Of a stretch of 64,000 bases of DNA, positions 10,506 to 21,153 are shown one piece after another. Made by a program: the position numbers and the translations under genes. The stretch comes from Aaosphaeria pasadenensis. Lineage: Eukaryota > Ascomycota > Dothideomycetes > Pleosporales. The notes beneath the pieces are model-generated. The model was not told where the DNA came from. It did no database searches and worked only from the letters and a program-made list of their open reading frames with translations. The stretch's first letter is position 1. Every line of letters starts with the position of its first letter. Location: NCBI GenBank assembly GCA_022813625.1, contig JAKLMB010000008.1, positions 248,001 through 312,000 of the forward strand, written 5' to 3'.

Positions 10506-12263
10506 ATGAAGTACGCACTCTCGCTTCTCGCCCTTTTGGGCACCGCTTCGGCGGGAGGATATGTCAATACTCCTCCTGAGTACCCAGCATCAACTCCCAC
10601 TCCTGGATACCCTCAGCCTCCTGCTCCAAGCTCCAAGTACCCTGGACCTCCTCCCAGCAAGTCGGAGTATCCTCATCCTCCACCCAGCTCCAAGTACCCT
10701 GAACCTCCTCCCAGCTCCAAGTATCCTCAACCTCCTCCCAGCAAGTCGGAGTATCCTCACCCTCCTCCCAGCTCGAAATATCCTCAACCTCCTCCCAGCA
10801 AGTCGGAGTANNNNNNNNNNNNNNNNNNNNNNNNNNNNNNNNNNNNNNNNNNNNNNNNNNNNNNNNNNNNNNNNNNNNNNNNNNNNNNNNNNNNNNNNNN
10901 NNNNNNNNNNNNNNNNNNNNNNNNNNNNNNNNNNNNNNNNNNNNNNNNNNNNNNNNNNNNNNNNNNNNNNNNNNNNNNNNNNNNNNNNNNNNNNNNNNNN
11001 NNNNNNNNNNNNNNNNNNNNNNNNNNNNNNNNNNNNNNNNNNNNNNNNNNNNNNNNNNNNNNNNNNNNNNNNNNNNNNNNNNNNNNNNNNNNNNNNNNNN
11101 NNNNNNNNNNNNNNNNNNNNNNNNNNNNNNNNNNNNNNNNNNNNNNNNNNNNNNNNNNNNNNNNNNNNNNNNNNNNNNNNNNNNNNNNNNNNNNNNNNNN
11201 NNNNNNNNNNNNNNNNNNNNNNNNNNNNNNNNNNNNNNNNNNNNNNNNNNNNNNNNNNNNNNNNNNNNNNNNNNNNNNNNNNNNNNNNNNNNNNNNNNNN
11301 NNNNNNNNNNNNNNNNNNNNNNNNNNNNNNNNNNNNNNNNNNNNNNNNNNNNNNNNNNNNNNNNNNCCTCATCCTCCTCCCAAGCCGACTTCCAAGTCTG
11401 AGTATCCCCACCCGCCTCCCAAGCCAACCTCGGAGTATCCTCATCCTCCTCCCAAGCCGACTTCCAAGTCTGAGTATCCCCACCCGCCTCCCAAGCCAAC
11501 CTCGGAGTATCCTCACCCACCTCCAAAGCCTACTTCTAAGTCCGAGTATCCTCACCCGCCTCCTAAGCCAACCTCTAAGTCTGAGTACCCTCACCCACCA
11601 CCACCGAAGCCATCTACCTTCACCACGAAGACTTCCGAGTACCCTCATCCACCACCTAAGCCCACTTCTGAGTACCCACACCCACCACCCAAGCCCACGT
11701 CTGAGTATCCAGTTCCTCCCCCACCAAAGCCCACGACCGAGTACCCAGTTCCTCCCAAGCCTACCAGCGAGTACCCAGTTCCTCCACCTCCCAAGCCCAC
11801 GACTGAGTACCCAGTTCCTCCTAAGCCCACTTCTGAGCATCCTCCTCCTCCCAAGCCTACTTCTGAGTACCCAGTTCCTCCTCCACCTAAGCCTACGAGT
11901 GAGAAGCCTGCTCCTCCTCCTCCCGCGCCAACGACAGTGTACCCAGTTCCTCCTCCACCCAAGCCAACCAGCGAGAAGCCTGCTCCTCCTCCTCCGGCCC
12001 CAACGACAGTCTACCCTGTCCCTCCCAAGCCGACCTCCGAGCAGCCTCCCGCTCCTCCGGCACCTCAGCCAACTTCCCCAGCTCCCGCTCCTCCGGCACC
12101 TGCGCCTTCCAGCCAGGCTCCTCCCGCACCAGTAGCTCCCTCTTCGGTTGTCCCCGCTCCCCCAGCAGAGTCCACCCCTGCCGAGTTCCCTGGTGCCGCC
12201 TATGCCAACAAGCCCGTGGCCGCCCTCATCGCTGGAGCCGTTGCCTTCGCCATCTTCGCTTAG
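10506..12263 (+). CDS. GPI-anchored proline-rich tandem-repeat cell-wall protein (interrupted by assembly gap)
   Basis: Starts with a secretion signal (MKYALSLLALLGTASAG). The body is almost entirely short proline repeats: units of about 8 residues such as SKYPQPPP before the gap, then 11-13-residue units of the kind EYPHPPPKPTSKS after it, grading into EYPVPPKPT and EKPAPPPPAPT. The end is an Ala/Pro linker, a small-residue site near GAAYAN and a hydrophobic tail (PVAALIAGAVAFAIFA), a classical GPI-addition signal. It should sit on the plasma membrane or cell wall as an extended structural or adhesive protein. Bases 10811-11366 are unknown, but the frame is the same on both sides (the gap spans exactly 186 codons as drawn), so the given length of 585 aa is an estimate. 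Confidence 0.85.
   Translation: MKYALSLLALLGTASAGGYVNTPPEYPASTPTPGYPQPPAPSSKYPGPPPSKSEYPHPPPSSKYPEPPPSSKYPQPPPSKSEYPHPPPSSKYPQPPPSKSEXXXXXXXXXXXXXXXXXXXXXXXXXXXXXXXXXXXXXXXXXXXXXXXXXXXXXXXXXXXXXXXXXXXXXXXXXXXXXXXXXXXXXXXXXXXXXXXXXXXXXXXXXXXXXXXXXXXXXXXXXXXXXXXXXXXXXXXXXXXXXXXXXXXXXXXXXXXXXXXXXXXXXXXXXXXXXXXXXXXXXXXXXXPHPPPKPTSKSEYPHPPPKPTSEYPHPPPKPTSKSEYPHPPPKPTSEYPHPPPKPTSKSEYPHPPPKPTSKSEYPHPPPPKPSTFTTKTSEYPHPPPKPTSEYPHPPPKPTSEYPVPPPPKPTTEYPVPPKPTSEYPVPPPPKPTTEYPVPPKPTSEHPPPPKPTSEYPVPPPPKPTSEKPAPPPPAPTTVYPVPPPPKPTSEKPAPPPPAPTTVYPVPPKPTSEQPPAPPAPQPTSPAPAPPAPAPSSQAPPAPVAPSSVVPAPPAESTPAEFPGAAYANKPVAALIAGAVAFAIFA
10811..11366. other. Assembly gap (556 N) inside a tandem repeat
   Basis: A run of unknown bases flanked on both sides by proline-repeat coding sequence. 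The repeat probably broke the assembly. The length is not a round placeholder, which suggests it was estimated from paired reads or resulted from masking. Confidence 0.95.
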
Positions 12264-13934
12264 GTCCTCTAACCTTTCTTGTACATTGTTTATCATTATT
12301 TCATGTTTTTCTTACATAATCTTCTTCACACTCCTTCATTACGATACAAAAGTTTTACGACATCATGAGGCTGGGTTCTTGGATTGGGCAACTGGTCTGG
12401 TTTGTGGAGTAATTCTTCTTCTACCTACACACACTCCTTTTAATAGGTGTTATGTTATATATGATTGGTCCTGGAATATGGGTCTCAAGTACGGTACATG
12501 ATAAACACACGCTCCTTCAACACTATTGCAATGTTTAGTTGGATTACACTTGTTGTGGCTTTTGTTTATTGCCTGCAATAACTGGGGCGGGGGAGAGCAA
12601 GAGTGTAATGTGGAGCAGACTGCGTCGGCAGTGAAGGGGAAATTTGTATGTATGTTATTGTCTGCTGTCCTGTCGGATTACTATGGCGACATATAATAGT
12701 AGTGTTAGTAAAGTAAATTGCTGTTGAGCTTTTGCCAATATCGTCCTGTCGTGAATCATTGAATTCCGGCGGTGTGATGCTAGCTACCTAGGTACCTAGG
12801 TGCCTAGTGATGCATGCTGCGAGCTTAAAGCTTGCCAGTTATGGTTCACGCCTCGCCGGATTGATTCAAATGTCAACTACGGAGGACCAGTACCAAGCAT
12901 CAATGAACTATAAAATGAGGCAGAGGGCCATTCCAACCATTTCCATCAATCTGGTCCTCCGATGGGTGATGATTGCCGAATTCCGGTGACTTCACCCCTT
13001 GCAAGTGTAAGCGAACTGGCCAATCAGCATGTGGACGAAGCGGCAACCACCACGTAGTGTGTAGTATGATATATATGCTCTCTCATGGCAGCCTTCAGAC
13101 TTTGCGAAACACGACAGATCAGATCCAGGGCGACGCAGACGCAGACGCAGACCACGCGCATAAATATCACTCGTAGATGAGTCGGAACACGTCTCTTACG
13201 TAGTACCCGTGATGATCCACTCACGAGACGAAGACAAGAGTCCGATCATAAGAAATGGGCCCCCAGAACGGTGAATATCTGCGCGGGGTAGAGATGAGGG
13301 CCGGTCATGCACAGCTTGTCGTCTCGACAACGAATCGTCAAGATGTGAAAGATGCTAAAGGGCCGTCGTGACAAGGCTGCAGCGTGCGATCCCTCTATCA
13401 GGCTGATCCATGTTTCCCGTGTTGGGAGTATCCCTCCCCTTTGGAATAGAAAGGGTTTGCCTTGGTCGCAGATTGTGATTTTCCCCTTTCCCCAGCCCCT
13501 TGACCGCCGTATCGGCAAAGAGGCGGCCATGCGAGCGGCGCTCACATCTGTGCTGATGGAATAGAACTGCGTCGTTGTGGAGGCGGAAAGGGTGTTTGTT
13601 ATTTCTTTGAGAAGGTGGAATATGTGCTATTATGGGTTGGTGGTAATGACGACTCAGCTCCCAAAGACTGACCGGAAACTCACCGGGCCCGTGCACGCTC
13701 TATCAACCAATCAGAGTGCGACCTCAGGGTTGTTAGCGGAATAGGTGGCCCCCACCTTGTCACAACGCCTCACCGGTCACCGGTGAATAGACGAAAGGGA
13801 ATCAATTGATATTCTTCACGACAGCTCTCCTGCTCTTGAGCCTGCTATCTGCCAAATTTTTCCTTCTCTTTCCTTCTTGTGTGGTTCTTGTCTCTTTTAG
13901 CGATCAGGTACAAATCGACGACGGGCGGCTCAAG
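12264..13934. other. Intergenic region with a 16-bp palindrome
   Basis: About 1.67 kb between the wall-protein stop and the aminopeptidase start. A perfect palindrome acctaggtacctaggt lies at 12786-12801, with further ccta/tagg copies beside it. A short gcagac triplet-pair repeat is near 13135-13152. A strong 3' splice signal (tctcttttag ending at 13900) suggests an intron in the 5' UTR of the downstream gene. No separate gene is supported. Confidence 0.5.
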
Positions 13935-16900
13935 ATGGATTCAGGCGCGATCAATGCAAGCAATGCGGGTGAGCTGGCCGAAAGGCTGCGATGGGAACAG
14001 CAGGACTACTGGGTACATCTGGAGGCAGAAAGCCCTCTGGAGAAGTATCCTGGTAAGACACCGGGAATTATTCGCAACTACTTCTGGATCGTGTGTACTG
14101 AGAAACAAAAGCCAAACAACATGCCAGGCGCGTGGCGGAAGAGCTGAGGACGTTGGGCAGGGGCGACGGCTTGATCTATCTGCCCGGAACCCCGAGTCGC
14201 AACATTGAAGATAGCGACATGCCCATCAAGTGGCGCCAACGACGCTATTTCTACTACGTGAGCGGGTTTGTGCGCCGTGCTGCTAGATGAAGGCGCTTGC
14301 TGATGAAGAGAAAAAAGCTGTAATGAACCCGATTGTCACCTGACCTACGACACCGACATCGACAGACTTGTCCTTTATATCCCCAGGATCGACCCAAGGA
14401 AAGCCCTCTACAATGGGCGAGGTTCGACCAGAGCAGAGGCCCTGCAGAAGTACGATATTGATGACGTTCACTATGTCGACGAGTTGCCTCGCGCGATCAA
14501 GTACTGGCAGGACTATCATTCTGGCTCTGTTTACGCACTGCACCCTTCACAATTTCCCCCTGCCGGAAAGGAGTCGCGTCGGGGTATGGACCTGACCCCT
14601 TCCACCCGTTTTGATGCCGTTTGGTTGCAGCCTGCCATGAATCGTGCACGCATCATCAAAGACGAGCACGAGATCAAGCTTATCAAGAAGGCCAACGACA
14701 TAAGTTCGCAAGCCCATGCAGAAGTGCTAGCTAACATCCTGAGGTTCAAGAATGAGGCACAAGTCGAAGGTCTGTTCCTCAACTACTGCATCTCGAAACA
14801 GGCAAAGGAACAGGCGTATGATCCCATTGCTGCGTCAGGTCCCAATGCTGGAACATTGCATTATTCTGCCAATAATGAAGATTTTGGCGATAGGCAGTTG
14901 ATGTGCTTGGATGCTAGCTGCGAGTATGAACTCTATGCAAGTGATATCACGAGAACGTTCCCACTATCTGGCGCATGGCCTAGTAATGAGGCAAGAAACA
15001 TTTACCACCTTGTTGAACGCATGCAGGACGCCTGCATAAAGCGCGTTGCCCCCGGTGTGAGATATCTCGATCTTCATATCTTGGCTCATCAGATTGCAAT
15101 CGATGGGCTGATCAGCCTGGGCATCCTGCACAATGGCACAAGAGAAGAAATCTTCAAGGCTGGGACATCAAGAGCTTTCTTCCCGCACGGCCTTGGCCAT
15201 CACGTAGGTCTTGAGGTGCACGATGTGGGTCAGGGTGAATTGATGAGTATCACGAAGAGTGGCCGAAACGCTACCAAGGTAAATGTCGTTGTCTGTTTTA
15301 CTTGGAGCTTTGACTGATTCTGCAAGGCACCGTCGTTATATCCCGAGGATTTTCATCTGCCCGTTTGGAGTGCCGCACACTGCATGGCACCCGCAGATCC
15401 CCACAGTCCTCACCTTGAAGAGAACATGGTCGTAACTATCGAGCCCGGAATGTAAGGAACACCTGCCCTCTTGAAAGGGATCCAAGGCTGATCATGATAC
15501 AGTTACTTTTCTTCTTACATGCTTACTAATTTCTACCTTCCTGACCCCATCCATTCTCGATATATTAACCTCAAAGTCCTGAAGAAGTACATGCCAATCG
15601 GCGGAGTGCGCATCGAAGATGACATCCGTGTGACATCGAAAGGCTACGAAAATCTTACCACCGCACCGAAAGGCGAGGAAATGATTGAGATCATCCGCAA
15701 GCAGAAATCCGATTGGCCGTATACATCAAACCCCAGGGATTCTAGCACGTCCGATAGGATACCAAAATACCCGCGGCGGTCCTTGGGGGAACCCGAGCCC
15801 CTAGAAAGGGCTCCTGGTATCAGCAAAGATGCTCCGCATTTGATGCAGATGCCCCTGGCAAGAGCGCAAACTCTACCTAGCGAGAGGAGAGAGAGACGAT
15901 CGGTGGACTTCGAGCCATTCGATGGACCGTCTCTATTTTCTGGATTCAAGAGAGCGTCCACTGTGGACGAAGTGACATTAGGTCAACGGCGTACGACTTC
16001 AAAGCAGAAGATTGCTCGTGTATCAGTATGTGGCGATGATTCATTGGATTTCGAACACTCCTACGTCGGATTTTCCGGAGAAGCACATTCAAGACATAGT
16101 ATGCGAACCGGTACGAAGAAGCCTTTGTGTCAAAGTTGCTGCATTCTCGTACAGACTCTAGGTCGATTACGGCAAAACCTCCCTAAATCGGTACACAGCT
16201 CTCCAAATCGGGAGAAAAAGCAAACGCAGGAGCCACCACCACCACCTCAAGAGGAACAAACTAGGCAAGTACGTCGCGTATCTACTATGCCCTGTGTGGA
16301 TGACGCAACGACAATACCTTCGCTACGAAGCCATTCGTCCATTCCGGACCTCCCACATCGAAAGTCGCAGGCAGAATTTGTCAAGATCCCGTCCAGCACC
16401 CAATTGCATTCGAGGCGAACACAGGATGCTCGTCAACAGCAGGGATTTGAGAATATCAAAGAAGAATCTCGCAAACTAGACCGCGCATCAACACTGCCTA
16501 CCTTCAATCCCTCGAGTGCCGACGTCGAGTATCTGTATAGGAAATCACTCAACCCCCAAGGTTTTGCGCCACCATTCTACACTGGCCCATTCAACGATAC
16601 GCATTCCACACCCGACCCCAAAACGATAACGACAACAAGTACCAAGTCATTCCCTTCATCCACAGCTCCATCCACAGCCCTTCCCAGCAGGTCCTCCCAT
16701 AGCACACCGAGTTACTCAGAAAAAACTGCGAAACAACCCTACACCGACTACATAAACCCCTCCCAAGCCGCTATGGCCCATTCTCTGCAGCCCAATCTCA
16801 AAGTAGATAAGGACAAAATAACGCACTTGCTGCAGAAACTAAACAGCCTCGATCTCTCTCAACCTGGCGCTTCAGCCGATTTCAAGGCCCAAGGAAAAGA

Positions 16901-17018
16901 GCTCCTGCGTCATTTGGAGAGACTGCGTCTTTCCGACAAAGGACTTGCAGAAACAAAGCCGGCCCGGGATCGAGGTAGCCACAAAGACGCTAAGAACGAG
17001 CAATTTGAGCTGATCTAA
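13935..17018 (+). CDS. Xaa-Pro aminopeptidase (M24B, PepP type) with long C-terminal extension, 957 aa
   Basis: Exons 13935-14052, 14112-14265, 14318-15278, 15327-15451, 15503-17018; all junctions keep frame. Exon joins restore family signatures: YPAKQHARRVAEEL, FYYVSGCNEPDCHLTYD and TIEPGIYF. The enzyme removes an N-terminal residue preceding proline. All five dinuclear-metal ligands are present in LDASCEY, YASDITRTFP, HGLGHHVGLEVHD, TIEPGIYF and VRIEDDI. The catalytic part ends near residue 515 (EMIEIIRKQ), the usual length of the family. About 440 extra residues follow in the same exon, rich in Ser/Pro/Arg/Gln and probably disordered, with one cysteine cluster (PLCQSCC). I start at 13935 because the upstream in-frame ATG lies before a probable UTR intron acceptor. 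Confidence 0.9.
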
Positions 17019-17707
17019 TACGTGCAATCCATTCGTTTGAAACGGGTATATTTGAGACAGGGTCAAGGAGAAATGGAGTCTTTCTTTGGTGTTAGTGCAA
17101 AATATTACGTTCCTCTTTATTGATAGCAATTATTTGCAAGGGTTCAATGGGGGTATCTTCCTGTCATAATCGAAGGAGTAGGGGCTTGGGTTGTTGTACG
17201 CAGGCTTGTTTCACGATTTATATTATACGTTCTAGCTTAATGAACCCCCGTTACGACCAGGCTAGTCCAAGTACACGTTATTGACAGTGCTTAGATCTCT
17301 ACATGCCTCGGAAAGGAATTATCCAGGGCCTGTCTTGCAACACTGCCATCTAAGTACTTTCGGCGAACGATGTCACTTGTCGCAATGTATGAACGGAAAT
17401 CCACCAACATGCCGAACATCGGAAGCATCTTCCTGTATAATTTCCCAAACCTTCGTATTATGGCCAGAAGTTAAGCACACCAGGTGGAGTTCTGCATGTA
17501 GCGTTATTAGAATGAATGGAAGTAGTCTAAGTATACAGTATAATACATATATATGAGATTGGTAACGGCAGAAAGGCTCTCGACAGTAAACATCATTTAC
17601 CGCGATGGCTTGAAACTCCAAAATAGTTATCTTATACATTCACCATATTGTGCTACAATATTGATCTCGCAGTCTGATCAACCGCTCGGAGTCTTGTTCC
17701 GGTTCGT
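17019..17707. other. Intergenic region, convergent 3' ends
   Basis: About 690 bases between the convergent aminopeptidase gene and the first gene of the minus-strand tandem array. AT-rich; no coding exon seen. Confidence 0.5.
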
Positions 17708-18259
17708 CTACTCCCATTCCAATTGATGACGCTTTTCGACTGCCAAGGAGCAAAACGCATCAAGGATGGCGTACTTTACGTTAGGCTCGGTGTATTCAAA
17801 AGTCCAGGGTTTTGTAGAAATAAGTTCTTTGCGTGAACAGCGGTCAATGGCGGTTATACCAAAACCTGGTTCGCCGGCACGGCGACACCGCTCGAAAAAT
17901 ATTTTGAGAGTTGTTGGTTGAGGACGCTTTTGAAATATACTTTCCATCAACCCTAGAAACAAACCACAATTAGACTAAATTCCTTTCTATCTGAGTCTTT
18001 CCAACTTACTTTGGACAATGCGAATCTCCTTGTCGTACTTGCGCAGCTCGGCCTTGAACTTGAAGTCGGCACTAAACTCGATTATCGGCTTGGAATCGTC
18101 GCTGTTTTCGTCCGTGTTTATGAAAGGTTTAACTTCAGGAAATTCTTCCGATATTTCTCTCATTTCTTTAAGTAGCCATGATTGCTCAGGCTCCGAAGTG
18201 GTGGTCTCCGGATTGAGATTGGAAGCGCTGGCTTGGCCTGTTCCGTTCGGGCTCGACAT
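17708..18259 (-). CDS. Orphan small protein, tandem-array member 1, 164 aa
   Basis: Two exons, 18259-18010 and 17952-17708, with a 57-nt phase-1 intron. I do not recognise the family. The N-terminal half is polar and acidic (MSSPNGTGQASASN, DENSDDSKP). The C-terminal half looks folded: IFFERCRRAGEPGFGITAID, then SRKELISTKPWTFEY and NVKYAILDAFCSLAVEK. No signal peptide or membrane segment, so cytosolic or nuclear. Exon 2 aligns by eye with exon 2 of the next gene (EPG, then SR.E..ST, then NVK..I....LA.K), and the intron has the same phase, so the two are probably duplicates. Function unknown. Confidence 0.72.
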
Positions 18260-18841
18260 CTTTTCTGCTAGGGGAGGCGGGGGCCCTTAGGTGTTAAGGT
18301 GATAGTGAGTATATCGGAAATGTATTAGGAAGTAAAACACAATGTGTAACGAAAATGAGGGTAGTGTTGATGTAAATTGTGAAGTCGGTTGTATGAACTC
18401 GGCGGGCAGGAATTCATCCTTTATACAAGCTCCCTGACTCACAAAATATGAGTCTTGACTATGACTTATTGGTCCACCATTACTATGACTAGAGAATAAG
18501 TTGAGATTGTAAATTAGGATGATCCCGCTAGCTGTGATTGTGTAATGTCATTGTGGCTTTCCGGATCAGCATCTGTCGTTTAAGTGATATAGGAGTTATT
18601 TATGTGGTGGACCTTGGCAATGCTTTGGTAGAAATGGCTGCTTTCGAAATTGCGTATTGCAAATAAAATTCTATCGTATCGGTGAATTAAGATGTAATGC
18701 AATAAGATGGTTTTTGGAGTGTGAAAATGGTGTCGAATAATGGCACAAATAGTCTAATGATTCTTCTCTCGTTCACCTGTCGAAACCAGTCAATGGATTA
18801 AGTCTCCAACCAAGATCATGGTTTCGGTATCGGATCCTTTA
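18260..18841. other. Intergenic region within the tandem array
   Basis: About 580 AT-rich bases: the promoter of array member 1 and the 3' end of member 2. No exon supported. Confidence 0.45.
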
Positions 18842-19398
18842 TTACTTGCTCAACAATTTGCCAAAGGTTGAGTGACTCCAATCGTTCTTCTTCCCATTCT
18901 TCTCCTGCTGTCTTTCCATATCCTGAACCACCTTCTTAGCTAAGATATAACACATTTCTTTAATCACTCTCTTTACGTTGGCTGAATCGACTTTGAAGCG
19001 CTCGGTAGACGCAATTTCATGGCGCCTTGAGAGAAAGACTTTCATCATAAGTCCCGGTTCGTTTCCAAAAATTCCGTTGTTGTACCTTCCAATCTCAAGG
19101 CTTGGACCATCATTTGGCCAGAGTCTAAGAGCAAGTTCTATAACCCGAAATTAGAACCAATTAAATAATAAATATAGGGAAGCTAACTTTTGGCAAAACA
19201 TAATTCCCATCGGTAGCCTGGTAATTGGTCTCGAAAAGCAAATGTTTCCAAATGCGTACATTGAGCCTTGGGATGACTGTCCATGAGGATTCCATCAATC
19301 AATTCCTTTAGGTCGGGATACTTCGTTTTTGTTTTGTTCAAGATGGAGCTTTTATGCTGGCCCCTCGGTTCCAGAGTGGTGGGTGCAGGCTCTATCAT
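18842..19398 (-). CDS. Orphan small protein, tandem-array member 2, about 168 aa (start uncertain)
   Basis: Exon 2 is 19137-18842 and exon 1 ends at 19188, joined by a 50-nt phase-1 intron (the spliced frame gives ELCFAKKLALRLWPNDG). The frame stays open well upstream of 19398 but has no in-frame ATG there. The shortest supportable start is the ATG at 19398 (MIEPAPTTLEPRGQ). An alternative adds a tiny first exon 19828-19819 (MFL plus one base, donor gtaagag) spliced to 19604, which also keeps frame. The C-terminal part (NEPGLMMKVFLSRRHEIAST, then NVKRVIKEMCYILAKK) matches array member 1. A charged Lys/Gln tail follows (DMERQQEKNGKKND). Function unknown; no targeting signal. Confidence 0.6.
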
Positions 19399-20071
19399 GG
19401 TAAAAATCGACTGTTCTGCACTTGACAGTATGTTTGACTGGTCGGTCAGTGATGGTGGTATTGAGGACTGCGACAAGCTCTTCGACAGTATGTAGCTTAT
19501 GTTGTGAATATAACAAAGGGCCCTGGAATGAAAGGTCTCGAGAGTGGGTAGTGTGGGAACAAAGTGATGTATTGTGGACGAAACATATTCGACGAGGAAG
19601 CCGGCTTTTATGCCTTCGTTGAGTCAACAGAGAATGAGTGACTGTGTGCACAGCTTTGTAGTGAGTCTCTTTGGCACATGCATGAGTAACTCTTAGTCCG
19701 ACTCACATGTCGATGTCAATCGTGCGCGTGGAGTAACAGCACATAGGACTTGGTGTGACGTTGGAGATGACTGTAGAAAGACTCGTGCTGAGTATGGCTC
19801 TCAGCAAAGCTCTCTTACCAAGAAACATGGTGTAATATGTTCAACTACTTTAGATCTATGTCCATGTGTTTGTTTTGATGGCAATTATAGCACAACGCTG
19901 GCAAAGTTGACCTATGCAGACGGCAAAGGGGGAGAATCTTGCAGTGATACAAGATGCATTCTACCATAAATGTACATAATGTCCCAATTTAGCTAACATT
20001 ACACTTGCAGCAGTGATGTAGATATTGTTACCCGATGAACCTTTCAATTCCTCTCCAGCAGATGATCATCT
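19399..20071. other. Upstream region of array member 2
   Basis: About 670 bases that may include an extra 5' exon of member 2 (19604 downwards, and 19828-19819). Otherwise no gene is supported. Confidence 0.4.
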
Positions 20072-20826
20072 TTACATATAGTGATTATTGACCACCCACC
20101 TCAAGTCTTCCACTGCGTCGTCGGGGTATGTAAATCGGCCACTCTGAAGGCTTGGTTCATTGAGCACCTTCTCCCCGCCATCTTCAAAGGACCAGAACCT
20201 GAGCACCGCTTGGCATTTGTCGTCAACGGGCCATATTTCTATGTCCCATTCTTCATGGTCAGAATATATCGTTTTTAGTTTTTCTAAGGTTTTTTAGAAA
20301 CCGAGCAATCAATTCTCGTTTGACACTATATCTCACCTTGGGTGGCTGCTGCAGATTTGTCTATCGCAGCTTGGTATTCATCAACGATTCTTTTCTGCTT
20401 TGCCGACAAATTTGGGTGATCGTCGCAGTATGAACGAAACACGCGCTCGTTGAAGTAGGGGTTGTCCGGCCTGCGAGGATCTACGTATCCGAGATCTTCC
20501 TCACGTAGAAGTCCTGTGACCACGTAGTCACCACGGCGCAGTAGATCCTTTTCTTGCAATCCATTGCGACTCCCTTTGGATGTAGAAGGTGTATTGCGCC
20601 TGTCACTGCGACTCTCCCTTTGTGAATGACGTTCGCGTGATCCCGGGGCGCGACTGGATCTGGTGGAGACATGTTCAACGCCTTCTCGTGTGGAGTTAGA
20701 CCTTCTCCATCTCGTTATTTCTTCACTCACAAGCGGGTGGGTATCATGTCGCTGTCTCAGTTGCACTTCAACATAATTTCGATTAGAGTAATGATGGCGG
20801 ATAACAGTAGTAGAAATTGCAGGCAT
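20072..20826 (-). CDS. Orphan protein, tandem-array member 3, 233 aa
   Basis: Exons 20826-20337 and 20283-20072 with a 53-nt phase-1 intron. The N-terminal two thirds are Arg/Ser-rich with many RS/RE pairs (SRSSRAPGSRERHSQRESRS) and probably disordered. A compact C-terminal module spans the intron: RIVDEYQAAID, then EEWDIEIWPVDDKCQAVLRFW and FTYPDDAVEDLRWVVNNHYM. The same module layout, with the intron at the same place, occurs in array member 4 (DGDKCIAGLWL, YPQDAMEDLKNIV). The extreme N-termini also match (TVIRHHYS...YV versus TVLPLRYLSRHYGG...FV). No known domain recognised; a nuclear or RNA-associated role would be only a guess from the RS-rich composition. Confidence 0.72.
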
Positions 20827-21153
20827 GACTTGTTGATTTCGCGAAGGAATTTATCGTGAATCTGTGGGGATATAGGTTTCCAACGGTTTGGAAGAAAGAG
20901 GGTCTCCAATAAACGTGGGAGAGTTTTGTATTCGAACACTTATGACTATGTAGACAATGACCGTATGGCTTGAATGGGGAGTCAAAGATGTACTGAGTGG
21001 GAGTCATTGTATCCATCCGACCAAAGAGTTCGCTGTTGCGGAGAAAACCTTCAGTCATTTAGAAGAACGGAAGCGGAAAACACAGTTCAATAGTGGAGTC
21101 AGATTGTTAAAAAGACGAATAGCTCACATTGATCAGAATGTAGTATTGCGATC
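20827..21153. other. Spacer between array members 3 and 4
   Basis: About 330 bases. A minus-strand frame through this stretch (starting near 21058) overlaps the start of member 3 in another frame; it could hold an upstream exon but I cannot join it with confidence. Confidence 0.4.

Noticed and set aside
10506..11640. CRISPR-like or tandem satellite array
   Set aside because: The repeats are contiguous codon-level proline repeats without spacers, in a eukaryotic genome.
10561..12296. Long overlapping open frames on both strands across the proline-repeat gene (524, 320 and 568 codons)
   Set aside because: They are by-products of the repeat, whose unit length is a multiple of three and lacks stops in several frames, and of the unknown bases; only the frame with a signal peptide and GPI tail is biologically coherent.
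13806..13934. Upstream in-frame ATG giving a hydrophobic leader on the Xaa-Pro aminopeptidase
   Set aside because: The leader-like stretch precedes a strong 3' splice signal (ttttag at 13900), so it is more likely 5' UTR intron; the enzyme family is intracellular.
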